NCBI RefSeq assembly: GCF_009905375.1
Contig: NC_133647.1
Location: 4,215,847 to 4,279,846 of the forward strand
Source: Apium graveolens
Taxonomy: Eukaryota; Streptophyta; Magnoliopsida; Apiales; Apiaceae
Length of the DNA stretch: 64,000 nucleotides
Direction: 5' to 3'
The translations under genes and the position numbers were made by a program. The notes under the pieces are model-generated. The model did no database searches, was not told where the DNA came from, and saw only the letters and a program-made list of their open reading frames with translations. How positions within the stretch are numbered: the stretch's first letter is position 1; each line of letters begins with the position of its first letter. Positions 1-10,815 of the stretch are shown here, in pieces.

Positions 1-969
1 TTACAGAAGGGGGGTTGAATGTAAATCTCAAAACTTTTTCAAGTTTTGAGCAGTTTATAAAGACTGTGTGTTCAAGATGAACAAGTGTGTGAATTGCTTT
101 AAGCTGATACAGACAGATATATATTCAAACACAAATGTAAAGAACACAAATTCTGGTGGATTTGTTGTTCCACCAGAGATGGTATTTCAGAAATTCTGTG
201 ATCTAAGAATTTGATCACAGCTGCATCCTAGTACAAACTAGATAATTTTTCTCTCAAGATTTTTCTAAACAGCTCTGGAAAAATTCTCTTCTAATTACTA
301 GCTACTACTTGGTTTATATATTACCAAGTTTACAAGTGAAGACTAGGATATATAAAATAATAAAGTAAGATCTCCACTTGTTTCTTCTCCAGTTCACTCC
401 AGTACTTTGTTGACTTAATGTCTCTTTATACTAGAGTAGAACGGCTGCTTTTTCTGATGTTCCTGAAATTAGGCTGCCACATTTCAGTTATCTCTGTTCA
501 CCCACGTGCCTCTGTTTGTAGGTACAACTACCACTTATCAACGGTTAATCAACAGAACATCCGTTGAAGCTTTCATCCGTTGATGCACTCATCCGTTGAA
601 GGATGTTATCCGTTGAAGCTTTAGAGACATCCGTTGAAGCTTAGCTTCTCATCCGTTGAAGGTCTTTAAGTCATCCGTTGATACCACTTCATTTATACAA
701 AATTACAAGGCATGAAATATTTACAATTGGCCTTCCTATCTGTATATCTTCTAGTAGTCAACATGACTCATAGTTTCTCTCAACTTCTAAGAATTACATC
801 TTAAATACAGAGACTGAAATATGCTACAACACTAGACTTATTTCTAAGTAAAGCTACACCATCAACGGATAGCCAAAGTGGTCTTATCCGTTGAGGCTAC
901 AGACACTGAATTTCTACTTAAGTGTTTTGTTAAACATATCATCAAACTAATGCACATATATTCCTAACA
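1..969 (-). repeat. Sirevirus-type copia LTR (left edge cut by window)
   Basis: The sequence is related to the LTRs at 2916-3970 and 14836-15890. It has the same TTACAGAAGGGGGGTTGAAT block at its left, the same ATCCGTTGA motif cluster (about 540-690 and 860-895), and a similar terminal block. On the minus strand the LTR begins TGTTAGGAATATATG at 969. Alignment to the other copies shows window base 1 lies about 28 bp inside the other end, so almost the whole LTR is present. It is a different subfamily from the full element. Whether it is a solo LTR or the 5' LTR of an element continuing to the left cannot be told. It abuts the last visible RCD1-like exon. Confidence 0.8.
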
Positions 970-1499
970 CTTAGATTATCTGATAAGCGCAAGTAGCAGC
1001 GAATAATATGCTTCAACAGCCGTGATGATGGTTGTGCAGCAAGAGCACCAACCATGTTTGCCAGAACGTGACCCACAGCAAAAAATCATTCTGCAGTTGT
1101 AATGTACAGATGTAATCCAAGCCAATATCATCTAATAAGATTCTTTGCACTATGAATATGGCCACCTGACATTGACATATATCTGTCAAATATATATATA
1201 GCATTCAGGATAGACTCAACTGTTTTAGATAATTCACTCCCCATTTTCATCGTACGCAAGCACATCGGAATAATTTCAGTGGATAGCAGGAAACTTATAA
1301 CTTCAGTATCATCCACCTGAATAAAATGTTTATGATTCAAGTTGAACATAGTGGACGTGTGTGTTGTGCAAATGTAAAGAAAAATATATTACCTTCACCA
1401 GGGTACCGATCACCCCCACACTAGTAAGCATTAGGTATTTAAATGGCCTTGATTTGCTAGTAGCATTGAGAAAATGATACAGATATAGAGGAATATGAG
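970..1499 (-). pseudogene. CNOT9/RCD1-like 3' exon block
   Basis: Exon 1499-1393 (107 bp, phase 1 in) encodes [20 protein letters not shown] and the following GVIGTLVK. Exon 1316-1221 (96 bp) encodes [11 protein letters not shown] to GSELSKT and ends at a GTTGAG donor. Exon 1165-970 starts [20 protein letters not shown]. Near 1105-1090 about 5 extra bases shift the frame and a TGA replaces the expected CGA. Beyond that the original frame can be followed (GALAAQPSSRLLKHIIRCYL) to the LTR at 969. The C-terminal exon(s) of the family are outside the window or lost. Confidence 0.87.
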
Positions 1500-2257
1500 C
1501 TGCAAACGAGTAAATGTTTGTTAGTCATGCACAGAACATGCAGATGTTATTAAGCTAATTATGTCATCATTTGAACATAGCCTGATAGAAACATAAAGAC
1601 TCTACATATCTTCTGGTTGTTGTGGACCAATTATTCACTTTTGCATAAGAAGCAAGCAGCACTCTGCCAAAATTTAGGCTTAACCACAAACAATTTTGCA
1701 AGAATCAATTTTTGCAGAAGCAGATAAAAAATAATAAATTAGAAATTATTATGATTACTGCTTTTATTTTTTTCTATTCCATAATTGATATTTCATTTTC
1801 TTTTGTCTCTTGGTTTTCTAAAATGATCTTTTGACTTTGAGCTATGGAAATATTCACACTGATCTAGTCACTACTGTAATAAGATCCAGAATCCAGCTCC
1901 TAAACCTACTAAGATACACACAAACACACATATATGTGTGATGTGTGTGTGTAAAGCTAATATGAGCAGGCATATAACTATAGATAGTTTGACCATTGTT
2001 GAAGGAAACATTGAGAGACCGTAGCTTATATATAGCAATAACATATACAAGTTGTCTCTCTTATTTTCGAAACATTCATAAGATGTCAACATCTGCTACA
2101 CATTAGAAATGAATTAAAAAAATATATTTATAGAGTATAATCGAATTAGAAAATCATAAGACACTACGGAGTCTGCAACTACAGGAAGTGACTTATGTCA
2201 CTGAACAATAGTTTGTAATTGTATCAAAATGGAAACAGCTAGAACAAAATAAATATA
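1500..2257. other. Remainder of pseudogene intron
   Basis: This 758-bp stretch lies between RCD1-like exon 1393-1499 and the Helitron 5' end. It is AT-rich with a short AC/TG-rich patch near 1912-1955. No coding signal or RNA gene is recognised. Confidence 0.6.
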
Positions 2258-2915
2258 TCTCTTCTATATATAATAGCACAACAAGGGGATAATATTTTGA
2301 GATTAAAAAGTCTCATTGAAAAGACTAAACTACCCCTATTTTTAATATTTATATAAAAGTTGTGTTTTGTGGGAATCAAACTCGGGTTGCTTCATTCTTT
2401 TATACAACCTCGTACCACCACACCATATTGCCATATGTGCTTTTTATCATATATTTTATTTAACTTTAAAGATATCTACTTGAATTCCGCAAAAAAAATG
2501 ATAGTTACTTGAATATGTGTACAATTAATTTTAAAGAACTAAATTCTAAATATAAAGTTAGGAAAAATACATAAATGGATTATTATTTTATTTATTATTA
2601 TTATTTAGTTTGAAAATAAATCTCATATATTTTTAGCAATTTTTTATTATAAAAAGCAAATAAAATGTATATATATAATTTTTAAAGAAAATATTGAAAA
2701 TAGAATCGCCTATATATAAATAATCTAGATTGGTATTAAATATTTAGATAAGTTCGAATTATAATGAGTCAATGAATTTTTGTTTATTTTGAATTTGAAA
2801 TCAGAATTTGGCCCATTATTAAAAAAATACTCGAAATTTGACTACATGACTAGCCGAAAAACATTATCACATTCTACGTTTAGTAAATTTAAATTACAAG
2901 TTTGACGAAAATATC

Positions 2916-3970
2916 TGTTAGTCCCTTAACAATATAGCAAGAATTACAGAAGGGGGGTTGAATGGAATTCTTGAACCTTTTTCTCGAAATAAAAATGTTC
3001 AACTCGAATATAGATATAAGTGTTTTGATTAGCACAATGCGGAATTGAAACTTAATTGAATCAAAACATAAGTAATTAAAAACAAGAGTCTTTAAAAACT
3101 TTCTGGTGGATTTGAACAATTTCACCAGAGATATATATTATATATCGAGAGGACTCTGTGTGCAAGAATGCTCACAGCTGCTTACAAATTGAACTGCTGA
3201 GAATACAGGGAAATGCTAGTGATTCTGCTTACAGAGATTTCTCTGTTTTTCTTTCTCAACTTCTTATTTTTCTATTTTCTACGTTCTTGGTTTATATATT
3301 ACCAAGATTACAAAGTCAAAAAGACTGAATACATATAAAAACTATCAGTCTTAAGCTTTGCTGCTTTTCATTCTCTATTACCCAGTTAATGGGCTTCCAC
3401 GGTAGATTTGTATACATCTCGACGGTTGTGCTCAGCTTTCACTGTTCAACTGCTGTTTAAATTCTTTATATGATCATCCGTTGGATTCTATGAACATCCG
3501 TTGGATATATGATCATCCGTCGACTTTCTGAACATTCGTTGATGGCTTCATTGATCATCCGTCGACTGCTATTTTAAATATCCGTTGATAGTCATTTGAT
3601 CATCCGTCGATGGCTTTGTTAATCATCCGTTGGTAGCTATTTTGGCACTTGACTTCATTTCACTTATGCAGAATTACAAGACATCATATATATACAATTA
3701 ATCAACCTACTATGCATATCTAGTTAAAGTCAACATGACTTATAGGCTACTACAGAATCTATACAAAGATGTATACAGAACTGTGCTACAGACTTATTAT
3801 TACATAAGCTACTCACTCGATGGATAATTAGTTAACATCCGTTGGGACTTTAATGAGTTATCCGTCGGGACTATCATTCTTACCCGTCGAGTGCTACATT
3901 ATTTCACTAAGTAAAATCTACTTAGATGTTTTGTTTATGAAATCATCAAGTACACAACATATGCACAACA
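2916..3970 (-). repeat. Copia 3' LTR
   Basis: This LTR of 1055 bp is the same length as its partner. It contains about a dozen ATCCGTYGA-type motifs at 3475-3630 and 3825-3895, in both orientations. The right boundary is set by the polypurine tract, the left by the TSD. Confidence 0.95.
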
Positions 3971-3982
3971 ATCTCCCCCAAT
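3971..3982 (-). other. Copia polypurine tract
   Basis: The minus strand reads AATTGGGGGAGAT immediately before the 3' LTR start TGTTGTGC. It is the expected plus-strand DNA primer for reverse transcription. Confidence 0.85.
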
Positions 3983-4158
3983 TTATGTCTACTGGAATTG
4001 TAGCCATAAATTAAGAGATACCTGATGATAACAAAACATCTTAAATATACAGCTTTAAAGATAAGCAGATAATACTGAAAGTGGTTCAAATAATCAAAAT
4101 GTATAAGGTTTGGCTCACAGTCATTTTCAAAATGCTCCTCTAGCCTGAGCAGATTTTT

Positions 4159-5664
4159 CTAGTTTCTTGAAGGTCTGGATCTTCTTCCAAGCTTTCTGTT
4201 GTTTTCATCAATCTGATTTTGGAGTTGCCTGTGGAATTCCAGTTCATCAGATTCTGATAGATCTAGCTTTTCTTGCATTTCCAAGAGAGTCTCATTGCTA
4301 GAGATACTCAGTTGGTCTTCTAACCTGAAGAATCTTCTCACACCTTTGTCATCTATGAACTCCATCAGCCAGTAGGGCCTTAGATGCACTCTTCTCCCTG
4401 TGTATGGGATGATTAGAGTCTTTGGGAGTGCATCTTTAGCTCTAATACTCCTTAGTTCTTCAATCTTCTTCAATACTAGTCTTCTTGCAGTTACATTGAA
4501 CCCAAAGTTCTTCTTGAAGGATGAATAAACTTTAATCAGTACAACTTGGCTTTCTTGAAGAATCCTGTGAAGTGGCCACTGAATCTCCCTTCCTCCTTTG
4601 TACTTAAACACTAACCTTTCAGGTAGGTTCCTGTATGCATCAATTCCCCTCACTTCATCCAGTTCATCTAGATAAAGATTTAGATCTGAAAATTCTTTGA
4701 TGTCACACAAGTACAAGTAGTCTCCCCTGTTGACTTTGGGTTGAGCTTTAATAACTGATTTGGATTTGAGAGGTGATAACTTCACTTTCTTGACTGCCCT
4801 TGACTTTGTCCTTTTTGGCTTGCTAAGGATTGGTAAGCTGAAGTTAGGAATTGGTATGTTATCCCACTCTATTGGCTCATCCTTTGGCACAATAGGTTCA
4901 CCATGAATATTCCTGTAGGGATCCACCACCCTTATGTCTTCAAATACCACAGAGGGCTTTGATGCTTGAGTTGTAGCTGGTGTGGGTTCCTTAGGAAATT
5001 GATCTTCCAATTCCTTGTCAACAATATTCAGTTTCCTTTTTGTTCTTCTAGCCAATTTTTTCTTCCTTGGGGATTTCTTATGTTCTTCAATTTGCTTCTT
5101 TGATTCAGCAGCTTCAGATGGTTGAGAGGGAATTTGTTGAGATGAATTCACAGCCTGCAGCTTGGCCAAGATAACAATCTGCTCTTTCTTTTGTTTAGTC
5201 TTCTTTGCATCTAGAGCAGCTTGCTTCTTTGCATGCTTCAATCTGGCTTTTTCTTCTCTCTTTTCTTGAGCAAATTGTGGATGTCCAGCTACCACACAAA
5301 TTTTCTTTCCATTTCTAAATATCTTAGCAATTCTCCTTTTTGAAGCTGAATCAACTGGATCTTTATAGAAGATAATTGATCTTGACAGAAGCTTCTTCTC
5401 ATCAGGCTTGGGTGTCTCATACACAGTGTCCAAGGGGTTCTTCAAAGATGATTTTGGATAATTTTCCCTTGGTTTAAGAATTGTTTCAGCCTTTGGAGAC
5501 TTGATGTAGGAAGATTGTCCTCTTTCCAGATAATTCATGTTCATCTCATTCACACTTATTTGCTTGACTTGAGAGTGATGGATGGCTGACTTAACTGGCT
5601 CCTTGACAAGTTCAAACTTTTTCTGTATCTCCTCATCAATCTTCTCCCAGTTGATCAAACTCAA
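4159..5664 (-). CDS. Copia downstream ORF, C-terminal part (basic, unknown function)
   Basis: This is the longest uninterrupted frame in the post-pol region (501 codons as delimited). The open frame continues upstream of 5664 to about 5850, so the true N-terminus is not here. The product is strongly basic, with a Lys/Arg/Glu/Gln-rich stretch (about residues 130-210) likely to be helical, then a Pro-rich part and a compact C-terminal domain starting near GDYLYLCDIKEFSDLN. No signal peptide, transmembrane segment or retroviral envelope motif is visible. Similar ORFs accompany Sirevirus-type elements in other plants (recollection, not a search). A nucleic-acid-binding or structural role is only a guess. 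Confidence 0.6.
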   Translation of the reverse strand: MSLINWEKIDEEIQKKFELVKEPVKSAIHHSQVKQISVNEMNMNYLERGQSSYIKSPKAETILKPRENYPKSSLKNPLDTVYETPKPDEKKLLSRSIIFYKDPVDSASKRRIAKIFRNGKKICVVAGHPQFAQEKREEKARLKHAKKQAALDAKKTKQKKEQIVILAKLQAVNSSQQIPSQPSEAAESKKQIEEHKKSPRKKKLARRTKRKLNIVDKELEDQFPKEPTPATTQASKPSVVFEDIRVVDPYRNIHGEPIVPKDEPIEWDNIPIPNFSLPILSKPKRTKSRAVKKVKLSPLKSKSVIKAQPKVNRGDYLYLCDIKEFSDLNLYLDELDEVRGIDAYRNLPERLVFKYKGGREIQWPLHRILQESQVVLIKVYSSFKKNFGFNVTARRLVLKKIEELRSIRAKDALPKTLIIPYTGRRVHLRPYWLMEFIDDKGVRRFFRLEDQLSISSNETLLEMQEKLDLSESDELEFHRQLQNQIDENNRKLGRRSRPSRN

Positions 5665-5789
5665 CTTTCCTTTTTCAGCAACCTTTAAGTTTGTTGCTGC
5701 TGCTTCAATTAGATCTATACCATCTGCAATTGGTGGCTTGGAGACAGTAATTGAAGGTACAATTACTTTGTTGATTTGTACTTGAAGTT

Positions 5790-5845
5790 TCTCCCCCTCA
5801 CTTGGTCCTTTCTCCCCCTTACTTGATTCTCTCTCCCCCTTTTTG
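5790..5845 (-). other. Internal repeated polypurine tracts in copia element
   Basis: The minus strand carries three close GGGGGAGA blocks (around 5838, 5815 and 5796), each like the terminal tract at 3971-3982. Multiplied polypurine tracts have been reported as a feature of Sireviruses. Here they lie about 1.8 kb inside the element, between two coding segments. Confidence 0.55.
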
Positions 5846-6559
5846 TTATCATCAAGTTAGGCCTTGTGCTTTAGCTAGTTGCATTAGAAGGTTTGTCTGA
5901 GACTGTTAATTTTGAAGAATGGTGGCCACAGACTTTTCAATAACTTGAACTCTATCTTCCAACTTGGCCAGCTTCTTTTCAGAATCTGATTTTCTTCTCA
6001 GTCTCGGTAATAGATCCTGCATGGTACCATATGGCATAACTGAATCCAGCTTCTCAGAGTTGTAAGTCTTCAAGTCAGCTATATCCATTTTTAGTTCATC
6101 CACACTCAGATTCTGTCTTAATTGCTGGATCTTCATGAGATGTAGAGAGTCTAGGTGAGCTTGAAGAATAGCCTTAATACCAGCATCTGAAGTTTCCTGA
6201 AGGGCCTTTTGAATAGCCATAACTTGCTTAACCAAAGATACACCAAATTGTCCTGGTGTAGATTCCTTTGTCCATGCCCATTCAGGTAAATTTGAAATAG
6301 AACTTTGGCCTTCATCTCCCCTAAGTTCATGATTCCATCCAAAAAAACAGAGTCATCATCATTAGAATTTACTTCAAATTCTTCAGATGGCTCACCAGCT
6401 TGAGAAGGCATCATATTGATAACAGCTTTATCTCTTTGAAGAGATTCTGAGGTGTGTACTAAGTTCAAAGTCTGTTCTGCCTCCACATTGCCCTGAGCAG
6501 CCAAGAGTAGATAGGCTGACACAGGGTGAGTAAAAGTGTCAGCATCCAAGGAAATGTTA

Positions 6560-7321
6560 TCAATTACAGCTTTGTAATGTTGCTGAAATTGTCTTTCCTT
6601 TTGCCTGGGAGCAACCCAGCATCTCACTCAATACACTTTCCTCTCTCAGTCCTAAGAGTGACTGTATAACCACTAAATCTTCTGCACTTGAAATAATTGA
6701 AGTTTGAAGTTGTGCAGAGATACTCGACGGATAAGTGATATCCGTCGAGTGAGTGGTAATGGTATCCGACGGATAACTGATGTTAGGCTTATCCGTCGGG
6801 ATACAATCACTACTCGACGGATGAGCAATATTCATCGAGAGAGTAGAAATGAATGAGGTGGGAAGAGAAACTATTGTTGACTCTGTGTTGATTGAAGATA
6901 TTTGGGGCACAGATGTCACAATAGAATCTGAAAGAATTGGCAAGTGAGCCAACAAATCATCTAAAAGATGATGCTCACTTGCACTAGATTTTGGCTTCCC
7001 CAACAGAGTTAAAGAAGGGGAATCAGGAATTGAAGTGTTTATCATATCCACTTCCAGAGAGTTTGTTGATGAGTATGGTGTTTCAGATGCTTCTATTATT
7101 AGAGATTTTGGCTGTGACTTCACATTTATTGGAGCCACATCAAACTGAATTTGAGAGAGTGCAGGGATTGTGTCTTTAGCACCAGTTTGCATTGTGTGTG
7201 TGCCCTGTGCATCCCCAAAGGTTTTAGATTTCTTCTTTCTTGTGTAGGTTTGGGGGTCATCTTGTGTCCCTAACCCTTTTGGCCTGTGCTCTTGGCTGAG
7301 AGCTTTGTTCAATAACTGCAT
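6560..7321 (-). CDS. Copia post-pol ORF fragment, Ser/Thr-rich
   Basis: This is a 253-codon open frame. The encoded segment is Ser/Thr/Pro-rich and low in complexity. It contains YPS and HPS tripeptides encoded by the ATCCGTCGA motif (about 6720-6840). No domain is recognised. It probably belonged to the same long reading frame as its neighbours, separated by frameshifts. Confidence 0.4.
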   Translation of the reverse strand: MQLLNKALSQEHRPKGLGTQDDPQTYTRKKKSKTFGDAQGTHTMQTGAKDTIPALSQIQFDVAPINVKSQPKSLIIEASETPYSSTNSLEVDMINTSIPDSPSLTLLGKPKSSASEHHLLDDLLAHLPILSDSIVTSVPQISSINTESTIVSLPTSFISTLSMNIAHPSSSDCIPTDKPNISYPSDTITTHSTDITYPSSISAQLQTSIISSAEDLVVIQSLLGLREESVLSEMLGCSQAKGKTISATLQSCN

Positions 7322-7796
7322 CCTTTTGGGAGGATGCAGCTAGAAGTGAGTTTTTATCCTTTTTAAACACTGCAGTTTGTTAGGAAACTGCAGTGTGGCT
7401 AGGTTGGGATTCACTCAACTCTCCAACCTTATTCTTGGGGTTTCTTTGATGTTCACCCCTTCCCTCACCTAACTTACCCTCCTTCACACTTCCCTCTTTG
7501 GCTTTGGTGGATTTTTCAATTGGTACCTTTTGAGAGATACTAGAGGGGGTTTTCTTTGATTTGGATTTAGAAATAGTAGTAGTTTTGGCAGCTTTGGTAG
7601 GCAACTGTTTGGTCATTGTCACAGTTGCCATAGCTACTCCTGAACTCAAAGAAATTGAGGAGGTTGGAACAGTTGTAGGGATGGATGGACTTACCTCACT
7701 TACCTGAGGTGCCTACATTACAGGAAAATAGAACATTGGCACATCCCTGTGATGGTTGGCTTTGTTCAAATCTACAATGAGTCTTCTCTCTTGAAC

Positions 7797-8492
7797 CTAA
7801 CAAGCCAGTTTGTTGTTTGGGTTCTCAAGTACAATCTCTTGACATAGATGGTTAGCTAATAACATGAAAAATCTAGCATAATACACATTCTTTCCTCTTT
7901 TAGCTAACTCACCTAGTTTAAAACCTAACTCAATCAAGACAAGGTCACTGAAATTATAAAATTTATATGTAACTAGCATGTATAGCATGTTAAGCATGGA
8001 AATGTTCACAGAATCAAAATTACTGACTTTTCCAGAAAAAACCTTAGTAACTACATCACACATGAAACTCCACTCCTTCCTAAGACCCATTCTTCTAATA
8101 TCACTCAGTTTAGAAGTAGGAAGTGCATAATGCATGGAATTTAGCATATTGATAATATCAGTGTCAGTGTGTGGTGAGGTCACATTATTATCAGGAATTT
8201 TGAAACATGCTTTTAACACATCACTATTGATACAGAATTCATTACCTTTGATGGTTAGAGTGATGGTCTTGTCCGTAGAGTTGTAGATTGCAGTGGTCCA
8301 CATCTCTTCAACAACTTCACAGAAGATTGTGGGTGATTCCAGCATGGCGTAATTGAACTTGCAGTTCTTCACAAAGTCCATCATCTTGTGATAGTCCTCT
8401 GATTGCTGAATACCCTTATTGACCAAAGCAGTGAAGTTGTTCTTCTCATAAATGAACCCAGTTTGAGACATAATCTTTACTACAGGTGCCAT
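7797..8492 (-). CDS. Copia post-pol ORF, N-terminal globular part
   Basis: This is a 231-codon frame beginning MAPVVKIMSQTGFIYEKNNF. It starts about 520 bp downstream of the RNase H stop, so it would be read from a separate message or by reinitiation. Its mixed helical, compact sequence resembles the plant retrotransposon-associated domain seen at the start of downstream ORFs in such elements; the function is unknown. It is followed in the same frame, after stop codons, by 7649-7380. No signal peptide is seen. Confidence 0.55.
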   Translation of the reverse strand: MAPVVKIMSQTGFIYEKNNFTALVNKGIQQSEDYHKMMDFVKNCKFNYAMLESPTIFCEVVEEMWTTAIYNSTDKTITLTIKGNEFCINSDVLKACFKIPDNNVTSPHTDTDIINMLNSMHYALPTSKLSDIRRMGLRKEWSFMCDVVTKVFSGKVSNFDSVNISMLNMLYMLVTYKFYNFSDLVLIELGFKLGELAKRGKNVYYARFFMLLANHLCQEIVLENPNNKLAC

Positions 8493-9012
8493 TGTTAGAG
8501 AGTGAAAGCTTGGAGAGAAAGAGAATATTTGCTTGAGAGAGAATGAAATAAAAGCAGTTGAATTTGAGAATGATAAAAGAAAACAATTGGAATGAAATAA
8601 GCTTTTATACTATCTCAAAAATAACTGATAAAAATAATAAAGAAAAGTAAATTAACCAATAGAAATTGCCTAAAATAGTCGTTTAAAAGTAAACTGTAAA
8701 AATTCCACCCATTATCCGTCGTGTAATGCTTACAAACTATAAGTATACTCGATGGATAATGTTCAGGGAATTAACGGCTGAGATTTAGACAATTCGACGG
8801 ATGAGGATAAACTGATATCCGTCGAGTCATAAAGTATTCCAGAAAAATAATTGACTTTTATTAGCAAGTAGTATATCGACGGATGACTAAACTCGATGGA
8901 TAAGGATCATCCGTCGAGATGCAAATTTTGACTTGTCCAAAATTTCATCCAAGACTTAAAAATCAACTAAATTTCTGGCTACATTACAACTTGCAAAATA
9001 ACTCAGATAAAT
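8493..9012 (-). other. Copia pol-to-downstream-ORF spacer with motif cluster
   Basis: Noncoding spacer. Positions 8710-8910 hold about seven ATCCGTCGA/TCGACGGAT-type motifs in alternating orientation, some able to pair with neighbours as short stem-loops. It may contain the promoter or leader of the downstream ORF; no such signal is proven. Confidence 0.5.
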
Positions 9013-10065
9013 TTAAGAGTAATTAAGCATACATAACTCACTTACCAACCTTGAAAAGGTGGATTCATCCAGTGGCTTGGTAAAGATATCTGCAAGTTGC
9101 TTCTCACTTGGAACAAAATGTAATTCCACAGTACCATTCATCACATGTTCCCATATGAAATGGTACTTGATGTCTATGTGCTTTGTCCTTGAATGTTGCA
9201 CTGGATTTTCAGTGATGGCAATTGCACTTGTGTTATCACAGAAAATAGGAATCCTCTCAACTTGCAAACCATAGTCTAGCAATTGATTTTTCATCCATAA
9301 AATCTGTGCACAGCAACTGCCAGCAGCAATATATTCAGCTTCAACTGTAGAAGTAGAAACTGAATTTTGCTTTTTACTGAACCAGGACACAAGCTTCTTT
9401 CCTAGAAATTGACAGGTTCCTGTTGTGCTCCTTCTGTCAATTCTACAACCTGCATAATCTGCATCTGAATAATCAGTTAGATCAAAACCAGAATCTCTAG
9501 GGTACCAAATGCCAAGTTTTGGTGTTCTCTTGAGATATCTGAAAATCCTCTTAATAGCTATCAAGTAAGATTCTCTAGGATCAGCCTGAAATCTAGCACA
9601 CAAACATGTAGCAAACATTATATCTGGCCTACTAGCTGTTAAGTACAGAAGTGAGCCAACCATGCCTCTATAACTTGAAATATCCACAGACTTTTCAGTA
9701 GTGTTTAATTCAAGCTCAGTTGCAGTGGTCATGGGAGTTTTTGCAGATGTGCAATCCATTAGATCAAACTTCTTTAAAAGATCAAAAATATATTTAGTTT
9801 GACTAATGAATATTCCATCACTAACTTGCTTAACTTGTAAACCAAGAAAGTAAGTTAGTTCTCCCATCATACTCATTTCATACTTACTTTGCATCAATTT
9901 GGCAAACTTTTTACAAAGTTTCTCATCTGTAGAGCCAAAAATAATATCATCTACATAAATTTGAACAAGTATGCTAGAGCCATTAACATTTTTGAAAAAT
10001 AAAGTTTTATCTACAGTACCTCTTGTGAAGTGATTTTCCAAAAGGAACTTTGATAAAGTGTCATA
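9013..10065 (-). CDS. Copia pol: RT C-terminal half and RNase H
   Basis: The frame runs from just after a TAG stop (10066-10068) to the pol stop at 9013. The RT catalytic box YVDDI is near the start (IYVDDIIFGSTDEKL). RNase H follows with the acidic set in DYSDADYAG, STVEAEYIAA and CDNTSAI, then KHIDIKYHFI, typical of Ty1/copia. It is in the same frame as the RT N-terminal half. The only break is the TAG in place of the Trp expected after GLKQAPRA. Confidence 0.92.
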   Translation of the reverse strand, partial: YDTLSKFLLENHFTRGTVDKTLFFKNVNGSSILVQIYVDDIIFGSTDEKLCKKFAKLMQSKYEMSMMGELTYFLGLQVKQVSDGIFISQTKYIFDLLKKFDLMDCTSAKTPMTTATELELNTTEKSVDISSYRGMVGSLLYLTASRPDIMFATCLCARFQADPRESYLIAIKRIFRYLKRTPKLGIWYPRDSGFDLTDYSDADYAGCRIDRRSTTGTCQFLGKKLVSWFSKKQNSVSTSTVEAEYIAAGSCCAQILWMKNQLLDYGLQVERIPIFCDNTSAIAITENPVQHSRTKHIDIKYHFIWEHVMNGTVELHFVPSEKQLADIFTKPLDESTFSRLVSELCMLNYS

Positions 10066-10815
10066 CTAGGCTCTAGGTGCTTGCTTCAGTCCATAAAGTG
10101 CTTTCAGAAGATAATAGACATATTCTGGAAAATTTGGATCCTCAAAACCAGGAGGTTGACTGGCATATACTTCTTCCTCCAAATCTCCATTCAGAAAGGC
10201 ACTTTTGACATCCATTTGATAGACCTTGAAATTGGCATGGACTGCATAGGCTAAGAAGATTCTGATGGCTTCAAGTCTTGCAACAGGAGCAAAAGTTTCA
10301 TCAAAAGCTATTTCTTCTTGCTGACAATAACCCTTAGCAACCAATATAGCTTTATTCCTGATTATTATGCCATTTTCATCCATCTTGATTCTGAATACCC
10401 ACTTGATGTCTATTGGATTCTTTCCTTTAGGCTTGGGTACCAACTTCCATACTTTATTCCTTTCAAATTGGTTTAGCTCCTCCTGCATAGCTAAAATCCA
10501 ATCAGGATCTAACAAAGCTTCTTCTACCTTCTTTGGTTCTTCCTTTGATAGAAAGCTGATGTATAGACATTTTTCCTGAGTTGCTCTTCTTGTTTGAACT
10601 CTAGAAGAAACATCACCAATGATAAGCTCAAAGGGGTGATCTTTTGTCCATTTCCTTTGCTGAGGTAGATTAGCTCTAGATGAAGAGGCCTCATTATTGT
10701 CTTGATGTGTGATTGAGTTTTGATTGCTAGAAACTCCCCCTGAGTTTGTGGATCTTTGATTTGAGAAAGGAGAATTTTCTGTAGGTGATCTGTCTTGACC
10801 TCCCGCTCCTTTTGA
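10066..10815 (-). CDS. Copia pol: RT N-terminal half
   Basis: The frame continues pol after the TAA at 10816-10818. The first part is a linker; RT begins near [15 protein letters not shown]. Conserved copia RT boxes: [39 protein letters not shown], and [19 protein letters not shown] with the first catalytic Asp. It ends at TAG 10066-10068. An Ile replaces the usual Arg in the NKARLVAKG-like box (NKAILVAKG), probably mutational decay. Confidence 0.9.
   Translation of the reverse strand, partial: SKGAGGQDRSPTENSPFSNQRSTNSGGVSSNQNSITHQDNNEASSSRANLPQQRKWTKDHPFELIIGDVSSRVQTRRATQEKCLYISFLSKEEPKKVEEALLDPDWILAMQEELNQFERNKVWKLVPKPKGKNPIDIKWVFRIKMDENGIIIRNKAILVAKGYCQQEEIAFDETFAPVARLEAIRIFLAYAVHANFKVYQMDVKSAFLNGDLEEEVYASQPPGFEDPNFPEYVYYLLKALYGLKQAPRA

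Larger units (their letters stand above)
4159..8492 (-). other. Copia post-pol coding region (env position), broken
   Basis: About 4.3 kb between RNase H and the 3' LTR is covered by consecutive long minus-strand frames: 8492-7797, 7649-7380, 7321-6560, 6627-6151, 6235-5906 and 5664-4159. Segments 8492-7797 and 7649-7380 share a frame. The later ones are offset, as expected if one very long ORF (on the order of 1,400 codons) was broken by stops and indels. Some Sireviruses carry an env-like gene here, but this region is hydrophilic, Ser/Lys-rich and lacks membrane segments. Motif clusters of ATCCGTCGA type are embedded at 6720-6840. Three polypurine-like blocks lie at 5790-5845. Confidence 0.6.

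Noticed and set aside
2889..3125. Minus-strand frames of 77-78 codons repeated at 14812-15045
   Set aside because: They lie in the copia LTRs and cross the LTR borders; no protein similarity.
3470..3640. Regularly repeated short word resembling a CRISPR or satellite array
   Set aside because: Spacing is irregular, orientation alternates and the genome is a plant's; it belongs to the LTR motif set described above.
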